From assembly GCA_036874045.1 (NCBI GenBank), contig CM072347.1, positions 9,860,501 to 9,924,500 of the forward strand: a stretch of DNA of 64,000 bases. Direction: 5' to 3'. Positions 44,484-55,293 of this stretch are shown one piece after another. The position numbers and the translations under genes are program-made. The notes below the pieces were generated by a model. The model was not told the DNA's origin, ran no database searches, and saw nothing but the letters and a program-made list of their open reading frames with translations. Source of the stretch: Cymodocea nodosa (taxonomy: Eukaryota > Streptophyta > Magnoliopsida > Alismatales > Cymodoceaceae). The first letter of the stretch is position 1; every line of letters begins with the position of its first letter.

Positions 44484-46139
44484 ATATACACTAAGGTAAC
44501 GTGTTGTATTAGTATTATAAGCTTATAAGTTATTTCTTTATTATACATGTTTTATAGTTAAATCAACGAAGTAAGTCCGTTGAGTTACATGAACTCCACG
44601 TACCATTTATTTTCTAACATGCCACTATAGTAGTTGCAGAAACAAGAAATTCGAAGGAAAGCCACGATTGCACGTATCACGTAGGAATTCACTTGTGGAA
44701 TGAAAAAGAAATCACCATTGTTGATATGAATGAAGGAAATCCAACCAATCATTTAAGCAAAAACAATTACTACTAAAAGAAATATAAAAGAAGAGGAGAA
44801 AGACGAAGAAAAAGTGTGGAGAGAGATGTGGAGAACTGCACTAACTACAAGAAGCGTCGGAAATTTCCTAAAGGAAAGCCACGATTGCACATATCACATA
44901 AGAATTCACTTGTGGAATGAAGAAGAAATCACCATCATTGATATGAATGAAGGAAATCCAACCGATCATTTAAGCATAAATAGTTACTATTGGAAGAAAT
45001 ATAAAAGAAGAGGAGAAAGACGAAGAAAAAGTGTGAGGAGAGAGGTGGAAAACCACGCTAACTGTAGAAAGCGTCAGAAGTTCCCTGAAGCTCCACACCA
45101 CCACTAAAATCACCAACCATCGGAGGTCTATGAGGATACTTTCTGGATGTTTGGTCGATTCTGAGCCAAACACGGTGACTAACAACCACTGTGAGGAGTG
45201 ATTACATCGTAGGAAGGGAAGTCATTTTCACCAAGTATTGACTCATATCTCAAGAGATCGTAAAGCTTCTAGCCTTAGTTTCGGGTTGATGCCAGTATAC
45301 TGAAGAGGAGATCAACTTACAAGTCTTGGTTTGCAATTCAATAGGGAGAGGAGGCAAGACTATAAGTGATTAAGTTTTTAGTGGTGTAATCACATTGCAT
45401 GTAGTGATGGAAGTTTTTATTATCGATAGAGATTTTTACATTTCACCTTTCTCTCATCTTCAGAAACATATCAAAACAAAAATACCAAAAACAACTAATT
45501 ATCTGTGTTTACATTTAGTATTAAAGTGTTGTATTGTTTGTTTTGTATCATGATTAATGTTATCATTGTCAATATTGTGAATGTTTTATGTTTGTTTGAT
45601 TCAGAAAATAGAAAATAGTTTTATTGTTTACTAAAATTGATTCGTCCTAGATACTTAAGGATTTTAATGGTTATTGTTTGAAATATCTAAATGTTAGTGT
45701 TGCTTAATGACAAATCTCAGATTAACTAACATTAAAGAGCTTAATTGATGTTATTTACATTCTGTGGAACTGCCCAATGGTTGGCCGAATTTCCTTGTGA
45801 ATAACAGTATTTAACTAGAAAGGTAGGCTCGTGAAGTTAACTTAAGTCCACAGGATTAGTGCATTGAGTTAATCATAACTCCATAAACTAAGTCCATTAA
45901 GTTAACTGTAACTCAATAGAGTGCTCAACTAAACACATATAAACTCCAATATAAAATCAGAATAGTACACAATTCTTATTTAATCTCTATGGGATTGACC
46001 TGTACTTGCACACAAATACAATATATACTATGCACTTGCAGTTAAAATACCAATTGGACTTAATATCTAATTTGTATGAAAAGTTATTTGTTTACTTCTA
46101 AAAGAATTTATTAATATAATCATAAAAACAAATTAAACA
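44484..46139 (+). repeat. D-family LTR in forward orientation, U3 truncated, with a 217-bp tandem duplication
   Basis: It matches the reverse complement of 47333-48830. It lacks the first part of U3 and abuts the minus-oriented LTR head to head at 44483/44484. It ends AATTAAACA at 46139, followed by a degraded PBS. A 217-bp segment is duplicated in tandem (44654-44870 and 44871-about 45085), covering the TATA/leader region. Confidence 0.75.
44654..45087 (+). repeat. 217-bp tandem duplication in LTR
   Basis: Both units start AAGGAAAGCCACGATTGCAC and run through a GAAATATAAAAGAAGAGGAG core containing the TATA box. They differ by scattered substitutions, so the duplication is not very recent. 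Confidence 0.82.
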
Positions 46140-46177
46140 AGTTTTCAAGCACCACCGAATAGACAAGTTTTTGATTT

Positions 46178-46679
46178 AACTTTTCATAACAATACATCAC
46201 CTCTTAGGATAGTATATGGAAAAAGTTGTCATTTACTAGTTGAAATTGAATATAAAGCTTATTGGGCATTAAAAACTCTGAACACTAATTTAAATCAAGT
46301 TACTGAAAATAGAAAAATGCAATTGATTGAATTAGAAAAATTTAGGAATGAAGCCTATTCGAAAACTGTAAAAGAAAAAGAGAAAATGAAGTTTTGGCAT
46401 GATAAGAAAATTATTCCAAAAACTTTTAAATTAGGACAAGAAGTATATTTTTACATGATTAGACTTCATAACCATCTAAGAAAATTAAAATCTAAATGGG
46501 CAGGACCTTACATAATTCGAAATATTAATTCCTATGGAGCAATTGAAATTGAAAATCCTAAAAATCAGAATATATTTAAAGTAAATAGACAAATACTTAA
46601 ACCTATTCTGAAAATTCTAAAAAGTTCCTTTGGAATTGTAGAAGTAAGAGTAGAGGACTACTCAAGCTTTATTAAGTAA
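46178..46679 (+). pseudogene. Integrase C-terminal fragment of a D-family element
   Basis: It begins inside integrase (TSPLRIVYGKSCHLLVEIEY) and continues open to the stop: KAYWALKTLNTNLNQVTENR, MKFWHDKKIIPKTFKLGQEV, KLKSKWAGPYIIRNINSYGA and FKVNRQILKP. The catalytic core is absent. Just upstream, after the LTR end, about 35 bp resemble a degraded PBS/leader. The whole of gag, protease, RT and the integrase core is therefore deleted between the PBS and this point. It supplies the integrase end that element D has lost. Confidence 0.8.
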
Positions 46680-46699
46680 ATATACATATGTTTGTTAGT

Positions 46700-47040
46700 T
46701 TAAAAAAAAATTATTTTAAATATAGTAACGGTTCAACTGAAAGAAACTATCAATTTTACCGAAACATTTATTAAAAGAAAAAAAACATTGTTACGGTCAC
46801 ACCAAAAGGATCCATCGGTTTGACCAAAACATAAAAACAAATATATATATATATATATATATTATATTAAGTAAAAATATTGGTTATAATGAAGCATGGT
46901 ATCGGTTCAATTGGTAAAAAAGAGAAGGAAAAAAAAAATTAATTTCAGTTTGATCAAGGAAAAGCAACGATTTGACCGAAGTTAAGTATATAGAAAAATT
47001 AAGAGTCGGTTAGACCAGAGATTCTTCGATGTTAATTGAG
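46700..47040. repeat. Diverged CGGTT/AACCG array after integrase, with an AT run
   Basis: Degenerate units such as AACGGTTCAACTGAAAG, TTTTACCGAAAC, CATCGGTTTGACC and ATCGGTTCAATTGG occupy the same place as the array at 36240-36656 in D. A perfect AT dinucleotide run covers about 46840-46862. Confidence 0.65.
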
Positions 47041-47084
47041 TATAAAATCATTATAGTTATTTATTTTTATTAGTTATCACTTTA

Positions 47085-47245
47085 TGGGAGGTCCATTGAG
47101 TTAAACTTAACTCAACGAACTTACTCCATTGAGTCTAGGATAAGTTAACAAACTTACTTCATTGAGTTAACTGTAACTCAACGAAGTACTTAAGGTAAGT
47201 CTATAGACTTAGTCCGTGGAGTTAACCCTAACACCATGGAGTAGT
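47085..47245. repeat. AGTTA/TAACT inverted-repeat cluster
   Basis: TCCATTGAGTTAAACTTAAC, CTCAACGAACTTACTCC and ACTGTAACTCAACGAAG alternate. This is the same element position as 36060-36190 in D. Confidence 0.75.
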
Positions 47246-47308
47246 ATATTTAAGAAGCAATAGGTTGCTATTTGGGTTTTTAGGCGACACTAAAGAACTT
47301 GATTATTT

Positions 47309-47324
47309 CCCTGGCAACGGTACC
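47309..47324 (-). other. Primer-binding site (tRNA-Asp type) next to LTR 47333-49337
   Basis: Minus strand TGGTACCGTTGCCAGG resembles the tRNA-Asp complement and lies eight bases from the LTR terminus TG at 47333. Confidence 0.75.
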
Positions 47325-47332
47325 AAAAAACT

Positions 47333-49337
47333 TGTTTTGGATTTGTTAACTTCTATTTAGTTGTGCAAAGTTAAATCTTAAACTTGCTTATATCAATAAT
47401 TTCTTTTAGAAGTAAACAAACAACCTTTCACACAAATTAGATATTAATTCCAATTTATATTTTAACTACAAGTGCACAATGTATATTGTATTTGTATGCA
47501 AGTACAAGTCGATCCCATAGAGATTGAGTAAGAATTGTGTACTGTTCCATTTTTTAATAATGAAATTTAGATGTTTAGTAAGCACTCCGTTGAGTTACAG
47601 TTAACCCAACGGACTAACCTCGTGGACTTAAGTTAACTCTACGAGCCTATCTTTCCAGTTTATAACTACTATTTACAGAGGAATTCGACCAACCATCAGG
47701 CGATTCCATAGATTGTAAATAACATCAATTAAGCTCTTTAATGCTAGTTAATATTAGATTTATCATTAAGTAATACTAACATTCAGATATTTCAAACAGT
47801 AACCATTAAATCTTTAAGTATCTAGAACGAATCAATTTTAGTAAACTATAAAACTATTTTCTATTTTCTGAATCAAACAAACATAAAATATTCACAATAC
47901 TGACAATGATAACATTAATCACAATACAAAACAAACAATACAACACTTAAATATTAAATATAAACACAAATAAGTTGTTGTTTTTGGTATTTTTGTTTTG
48001 ATATGTTCATGAAAATAGGCAAAAAGTGAAATGTAAAAATCTCTATCGATAGTAAATACTTCCATGACTACATGCGATGCGATTACACCACTAAAAACTT
48101 AATCACTTGCAATCCTACCTCCTCTCCCTGTAGAATCGCAAATCCAGAATTGCAAGATGATCTCCTCTTCAGCATATTGGCATCAACCCGAAACCAAGGC
48201 TAGAAGCTTTACGATCTCCTAAGATATGAGTCGTTGCTTGGTGAAAATGGCTTCCCTTCTCGTGATGTGATCACTCCTCACAGTGGTTGTCAGGCATTGT
48301 GTTTAGTTCAGAATCAACCCAACATCAAGAAAGTATCCTCACAGACCTCCGATGGTTGGTGATTATGGTGATGTTGATGATGTTGGTGAATTGTTGGTGA
48401 TGGTGTGGATGCTTCAATGAACTTTCGACGCTATTTGCAGTTAGCACGGTCCTCCACCTCTACATACACTGCCACACACCGCCAACCACACTTTCTTCAT
48501 TTTTTCTCATCTTCTTTTATATTTCTTCAGTAGTAACTACTTCTGCTTAGATGATCGGTTGGATTTCCTTCATTCATATCAATGATGGTGATTTCTTCTT
48601 CCTTCCACTAGCGAATTCCTGCATAATACATGCAAACGTGGTTTTCCTTCGAATGTCTTGTTTTTGTAACTGCTATAGTGGCATATTAGAAAATAAATGG
48701 TTTGTGGAGTTACAGATAACTCAACGGACTTACTTCGTTGATTTAACTATAAAACACGTGCAATAAAGAAATAAGCTGCTAACATAACGCGTTACCTTAG
48801 TATGTATTCATGTAACTCAACGCGTACAGTTATGCTAACTTAATAAGTTAAACATGTGCATCTCACGTGATATACTAAAGCATTTAAATTTAACACGTGC
48901 ATAATTCTAACTTAACAAATTCAGATATTTCAGACACTTACGACCTTAACTATCCGATGCCTAGATGCATTTCGGATAGTTAATAGATAACTTACCGAAA
49001 ATCCACTTAAGTCATGCATTATGGTTTCGACACGTGTATTTCATGAAATAATAAAATATTCTTCTATCGTTAAAAACATAACTGTCTGGTACATGCAATA
49101 TAACTCTTCGAAATAATAGAAAATTCGGATACTTAAGAATTTCACAACCTGCAATTTACCGACAGTTCAGAAATGTACTAAATTAACATTAATTCCCTGA
49201 AATTATGCAGATTCCTTCATTAATGCATATAACAGTGCAATTATAACATAATGGCTTAATTCTCATATGATAAGCTAAATATTATGCAATTAACCATCAT
49301 TTAACCCTTAATATTATGCACTTTTTCATTCTAAATA
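47333..49337 (-). repeat. D-family LTR bounded by both a PBS and a PPT-side region
   Basis: About 2005 bp, minus orientation, TGTTTAGAATG-type start mutated to TATTTAGAATG, ending CCAAAACA. The low side carries a PBS. The high side (49338 onward) matches the PPT-adjacent internal sequence of D. A normal LTR has only one of these. It contains G-boxes, AGTTA/TAACT units (47585-47645, 48715-48745) and the U5 block ACAAGTGCACAATGTA. Confidence 0.8.
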
Positions 49338-49852
49338 CTTCTCACATACTTAAATTTTGCTAGTCCCTTAGCAAACTAAGATCTAACTAGTTGGTCTTTC
49401 TAAAGTGCTAGAATTAATTCTTCACTTCGTTTTTCTTCAGAATACATAATTTAGATTACTATATAGATATTCTGTATTTTTCAGTAATCTGTTTTAACTT
49501 TGTTTTCTCCTCTTCAACCTACAAATATATTTAGAACATATGTAAATTACATACAAAATATATTAGCATCACATAGGTGTTAATTATATTATCATTTTTT
49601 TTTTCTCAACATCTATCATCCTAAATTTTCCAATATGATTTCCAGAATAAATTTCAACTACATACGAATCAAAACACAATCCAATTCAATATGATTAAGA
49701 CAAGTAGAATAAAGAATTGTATCTCAATTAAACAACTTCAAAAGTCTATCTAGATTCATACTTCAGCAATTTTAGATAATAAAAAATATACTCGATTCAA
49801 AAGATATCTGTATTTCACAAAACACTTGTATCTTTTCAAAACAGTATATGCA
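49338..49852 (-). other. PPT-side internal fragment of a D-family element
   Basis: It matches 19270-19760 of D (AAATTTTGCTAGTCCCTTAGC near 49350). The purine tract is mutated to GTATGTGAGAAG. It ends abruptly near 49852, where forward LTR sequence starts. Confidence 0.7.
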
Positions 49853-50575
49853 TATTTACCTTTCACCTTTCATTCATCTTCAAGAACAAAAAACAAAATC
49901 AAAACTCATTATCTGCTTTTGTGTTTATCAAAGCTATGTTGTATCATTTGTTTTGTATTGTCATTATTGTTAGTAATGTTAGTATTGTCAGTATTATTGA
50001 AAGTTTTATGTTTATTTTATTCCAGAAAATAGGAAATCGTATTACTGATTATTGAAACCAGTTTGCATTCAATTCTAAAATCCTGATTAATATATTTACT
50101 ATTTGAAATATCTGAATGTTAATGCTAATTAATGATAAATATAGTATAAACTAAAATTAGAAGCTTAATTGATGTTGTTTATATTCTATGGAACCGCCCA
50201 ATGAATGATTGTATTTCTCTGTGGATAGTAGTATTAATTTGAAGTTACTAGGGAGACTCGTTTAGTTAACCTTAACTCCACGAGGATAATCCATTCAGAT
50301 AACTATAACTCAACGAACTGAGTCTATTGAGTTAGCAATAATTTAACAAAGTGAGTAATTTAAATATAATAATTCCTAGCTAAGAAAATTTAAATAGTAC
50401 GAAATTTTACTCATTCCCTGTAAGATCGACCTGTACTTGCACACTTGTGATAGACATTATGCACTTGTAGTTAATAAAAATAAACAAATTTACTAAACTT
50501 AAATCTTATTCATGAAAATTACTTGTTTACTTAAAGAATTATTAGATATACATATATTTAAGTAAATAAGAGCAA
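49853..50575 (+). repeat. D-family LTR U5 part, forward orientation
   Basis: It resembles 45420-46139 of the forward LTR, including the clade block near 50420-50470 (GACCTGTACTTGCACAC). The 3' boundary near 50575 is approximate because the following sequence belongs to copia element H. Confidence 0.6.
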
Positions 50576-50967
50576 AGAATCAATGCCTCATAATTTTCTG
50601 AAGATAGAATGTCAACTAACCTCTTACTAATTGCCAAACTAGAACAAATGCAAAAATCTATGGCAAAAATGCAAGCAAATATAGAAAAATTAAAAGAAAA
50701 ATTATAAAGAAATCTTCTCTATGTACTCTAAAACTATTGTAATGTTTTGTTTTTGAAATGACAAAAAGGGGGAGAAAACATTATTTTCAAATATATTTAA
50801 ATGAATGAATGAATGTTTCTACTATGTTTGTTATGAATTTTATTTAAGGGGGAGTAAATGAGTGTGATAAATGACTATTTGATGTTATGCTATGAATGCT
50901 ATAAATGTTAGATTATTGAATATTGAATCATTTGAAAAAGTTTTGTCATCATCAAAAAGGAGGAGAC
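50576..50967 (+). mobile_element. 3' internal end of copia element H with three polypurine tracts
   Basis: A short ORF tail (50609-50707) would encode a coiled-coil end (KLEQMQKSMAKMQANIEKLK). Purine tracts lie at 50759-50777 (GACAAAAAGGGGGAGAAAAC), 50846-50854 (AAGGGGGAG) and 50953-50967 (ATCAAAAAGGAGGAGAC), the last touching the LTR. Multiple PPT-like tracts are typical of Sireviruses. Confidence 0.65.
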
Positions 50968-52106
50968 TGTTAGGGATAATGTTCTTATCTATTAATATAT
51001 TTATATCTTGATGATTTACAAAATGATTTATACTTTAGTTATGTAAAATGATGAACTTTAGAATAGTATCAAGTTCATAAGTATACGAATAGTCGTAAAG
51101 TTATATAGTTAACTTTACGAATAATCATAAACTTATCTAATTCATAACACTGGTTTAAAACTCTAAAATTTATCTAAATATATAATTTTACAGAAGCTCG
51201 TAAAGTTATAAGGATAACTTTATATAAATTCGTAAAGTTAAGAAGTTGCATATATATATATAAGTTATAAATCTTAAGATCATAAAGTTATGACTTTAAC
51301 GTTATGGATCTTCGTAAACTTATGATATATATAATCTGTAAAGTTATAAGGATAACTTGACAAACCTTTATAAGGTTATCTCTTAAGGGATTCATAAAGT
51401 TATAAGTCTAGTATATGCATTTTGGCAAAGATAAACAATTGTGTTTTACACATGTCAGCTTGTAAGGATCCGTAAAGTTATAGGGATAAGTTTATGGATG
51501 CTCGTAATGTTCTGCTATGCATAAGCTCGTAAAGTTATAGGCATGACTTTACGAAGGGTCATAATGTTATCACTTTGATGGATTTATTTAACTGTTATAT
51601 TTTTATATATTTAATAAAAGCTTGTTATAAGATTATTTATTTTGCAGATGACATGTGGCACACACGTACTCACACACATTCTACCATATTTCTAAGACTC
51701 AGTCAAATATTTATAAATAATAATCAGAGATAAATTTGACAAAGTTAAGATTGAAGATCGTGATTCGAAAAAGTCTAGAATCAAATAAGTCTGTTGAGTT
51801 ACAATTAAGTCAACGAAGTAAGTCCATTGAATTATAGTTAAGTCCATGAAGTAAGTCTGTTGAGTTACACTAACTCCACGAGCTAGTTATTTTTCTACTA
51901 TTCACGAGTGAGCAATTGTAGAAAATTTGAAAAAGAAGGAATGTGTATACAGGATCGTGTATAATCAGTTAGAGTTCTTTTTGTAATATAAATTGAGTAA
52001 AATCAAAGTTAGAAGTGAGTTCCTTTCGGTAGTAACTCTAGAGAGAAAATTCTTCGAAGTCTTGAAGATATTTGGAGAACGAAAGCTGAAAGTGATTTGA
52101 AGGAAC
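50968..52106 (+). repeat. 3' LTR of copia element H, cut by C2
   Basis: It starts TGTTAGGGATAATG right after the PPT and is interrupted at 52107 by the C2 LTR. U3 (about 51080-51560) has many CGTAAAGTTA/TAACTTTACG units, and 51790-51890 has three TCTGTTGAGTTA-type units. The U5 end is not visible. The terminal TGTTAGGG is shared with the solo LTR at 42915. Confidence 0.72.
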
Positions 52107-53355
52107 TATTGAGTATTTTGTTTTGATGATGTGTGCTGAATGAAAATAATCACATTTGCTCAATTACTATTGCTTGTGAAAAGAAATGAAAATCATCAAT
52201 TAATATAGAAAAAGCTTACTGACATAAATAATTGTCGGTATTGGATCTAAAATTATACTAAGTTAATAACTAGTCGTTTCATTGCATTAATTTCTCATTT
52301 AACTAAACGTTAAGTTAACGTGTGTTTTTATTGAAAAGCATGATATGTTTTAAAGTTATATCTTCTGTATCATGAACAATGCACGCTTAGACAACTCGTT
52401 AAGTTAGAGTGTTATTTGTATAGAGGTCACGTGAGAACTCGTTAAGTTAGAGGCTTAAAGGTTAAAATATGTCACGTGAGAACTCGTTAAGTTAGAGGCT
52501 TAAAGGTTAAAATATGTCATGTGAGAACTCGTTAAGTTAGTGTTATACACGTGGTGAAATTATAAGCTACGAATGTTATATTATATCACGTGAGGTGCTC
52601 ATGGCTAACTCGTTAAGTTAGCATAACTAAATGCATTGAATTGCTATATTGAACACTAAGGCAATGCGTTAGGTTAGCGTTATAAAACTTAAGTTGTTAT
52701 TTTTGCACGTGGTAAAATTCTTATTATAAAAACATTTGTTTATTACTGGTTCGTTGAGTTAGCATAACACCACAAACTTAGTTCATTAAGTTAGCTACAG
52801 TACTTGTCATGTGAAATGGCACATGAGGAACTCGTTAAGTTAATATCTACTTGTGTTACTCGTTTAGTTAACATTAAAGTAATGACTTCTTATTACACTT
52901 GATGAAAAATTTTGGAAGAGAAAGTTTATTTTGCAGGAAATTTTTCAGAGATCCAAGACTAATGATTAAAGAAAATTTGAAATGTAAACGTAGGTCAAAA
53001 CGTATATGTTTCGATGAAGGAAAAAGAAAAGACGTGAAGAAGTGGAAAATTGGTAGTAATTAAATGTGGAGGATATGCATAAAATGAATATACAGTATAA
53101 AAGGCATAGAGTTCTCGTTGATCAAACTATCCTTGCACACAAAACTAAAAATCTTTTCAATGATCAAAAACACCTCTTCAGGGAAAAGCTCTTAGGTGGA
53201 AGAAAATTCAATAAAGCATAAAAAAGTAAGATTTACGTCATTGAAGATTTGAAGTATCATAAGAAAGAAAATTCAGTGAAGCATAAAAAGACAAGATATT
53301 CGTCACTGAAGAATTGCTGAAGAAGAAAAAGAAGAAGAAGAAAGATCTCAAAAAA
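52107..53355 (+). repeat. Truncated 5' LTR of C2 with a 45-bp tandem repeat
   Basis: It matches the C1 LTR up to the AAGAAGAAGAAAGATCTCAAA leader and then jumps to gag. A 45-bp unit (GTCACGTGAGAACTCGTTAA...) is repeated at 52426, 52471 and, partly, 52516. Confidence 0.85.
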
Positions 53356-54132
53356 GGTACTTCTCAAGTTAAAGAGACTAAAATAAATATGTTGATTCAT
53401 AAGTATGAACTCTTTAAGATGCATGAAGACGAAAGTATTTCTGAGATATTTTCCAGATTTCTTGATATCACAAACTCTTTAAAATGCTTAGGAAAGAATT
53501 TTGAACAGAAGGATTTGGTGAGGAAAATTCTCAAATCCCTAAGTTCTAAATGGTCTCAGAAAGTAACATCAATTGAGGAATCACGAGACTTAAATGTTTA
53601 TACCATGAATGAACTTATAGGAAACTTAACAGCTTATGAAGTTCAATTAAATGAATCACTGAGTCACAACAAACTAAAAATGAAGAAAGAAATAGCCTTT
53701 AAAATTAATTCAGATTCTGATATATCTACTAATTCTAACGAGGATTTGATTTTGCTGACTAGGAAATTCAAAAAAGCATGGAAAGCTAGGAAACAGGAAA
53801 GGAACAAGAATGATAAACCCTCAACGTCAAAATCACTAAATGACAAGAATTCCTCATCTAGAAAGTATGTATGTTACAACTGCAAGAAACTTGGACATCT
53901 TTCTATAGATTGTCCTATAAGGAAAAATGAAAAGCAAAGTAGGACAAATCAAAAGAAGACGACTTAGAAAACTCAAAAAAAGTTTTACAAGAAAAAGGCT
54001 TTGAAGGTCACTTGGGATGACACGTCTAAAGAATCTGAATCTGAGGAATCCTTATCAAAATCTTCACATTCAGAAGGAGAACAAGAGTTAGAAGATGTTG
54101 CTCATGTGTGCTTCATGGCAGATGAGTCTAAG
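53356..54132 (+). pseudogene. C2 Gag, N-terminally deleted
   Basis: It begins in the middle of copia Gag (TSQVKETKINMLIHKYELF) and includes SLKCLGKNFEQKDLVRKIL and a zinc knuckle that keeps all four ligands (CYNCKKLGHLSIDC). A TAG near 53966 interrupts it. It ends at the donor-like AAG|GTAATATC at 54132/54133. Confidence 0.85.
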
Positions 54133-55293
54133 GTAATATCTAATCCTGAAAGTTATTCAGATTTCAACTTTGATGAATTATTATGTGCTTAACATGCATT
54201 ATTATAAAAACTTAAAGTTTGTAAACTGGAAAATAAGAATATTAGAAACTCTTTATCCATTGTGGAAGAAGAAAATTGTTTCCTGTCTACTACTTTAGAA
54301 AAGTTTAAATGTGATAATGAAAATCATGCTAGAGATTTGCATAAATTTAGATTTAATGAGTGTGTCTTGCATGAACAAATATAGAATACAAATGCTGAAA
54401 AATTAAAGATAGAATCTGAAAATTAAATGTTGAGAAACAATATAAATGAACTTGAATTAGAGATAGATAAATTAAAACTGAGACAGCTAGATTTAAATTC
54501 TACCATTTAGAAATAGAATTTAAGTCAAACTAAGTTAGACAAACTAACTAGTACCCCTGCAGTGTCATATAAATTTGGCTTAGGATTTGATTATCCTGAA
54601 TATCCTGAATCTCAAGCCAATAAAGGATTTGTTAGTTGCAGTTCAAGTAAATCTAAGACTAAAATTCCTTTTATCATGAAACAAGGTAATAAATATGTAA
54701 AAGTAGGTACTCCAAAGGATGAATCATGTAGTAATAATATAAATCAATGTGATTTGTCAAAATGTACTTCTAACATGATTATAAATGTTTCTAAAAATCT
54801 TGTTTCTTGTTCTCGAAATTCAATTACTAATGTTTCTAAAATTTCAAACAATTGTAGTAAATTGGAAATTCAGAAACCCAAGCATATAATTCAAAACACT
54901 AGTGTTAGACCAATTACTCATTCTACATGTTCTTTATCTGAAAATATATGTGCAGAAAAAGATTTTGTATGTACTGAAAATTCAAATAAAAGTACAAAAT
55001 CTTGGTATGAACTTACTGAAATGTATGAGCATGACCAAAATAAATTAACATCTTATAAAAATCTGTTTAGTCTTGATTATACTACACTTGAAAACAAAAA
55101 GAATGATTATAAGAGCAATAATGCTATAAGTAAGTATGATGTTAAAAATAAGTCTATAATACTTACAACTAATAAGAATGTAAATGAAAATGTTAAACTA
55201 TTTTTAAACAAAAAGAAGAAATATGTGTTTAATGAACTTGGTCTTCAACAACATTGGGTACCAAGAAAAAGTTTTTCTTAATTTGTTTTGTAG
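54133..55293 (+). other. Candidate facultative intron in C2 (1161 nt)
   Basis: It starts GTAATATCTAATC and ends ATTTGTTTTGTAG, directly before GAGGAAAC. The length is divisible by three and equals that in C3. The interior is coding-like in the Gag frame (54562-55281 is open, ending QQHWVPRKSFS), then a TAA lies close to the 3' end. Other stops are C2-specific. C1 lacks exactly this segment. Confidence 0.65.

Noticed and set aside
44814-45107. 97-codon plus-strand ORF in the forward LTR
   Set aside because: It lies in the duplicated LTR leader region with no domain. The ORF depends on the tandem duplication.
54562-55281. Separate 239-codon gene in C2
   Set aside because: It is the in-frame interior of the 1161-nt Gag extension/intron, homologous to C3 60429-60935, not an independent gene.
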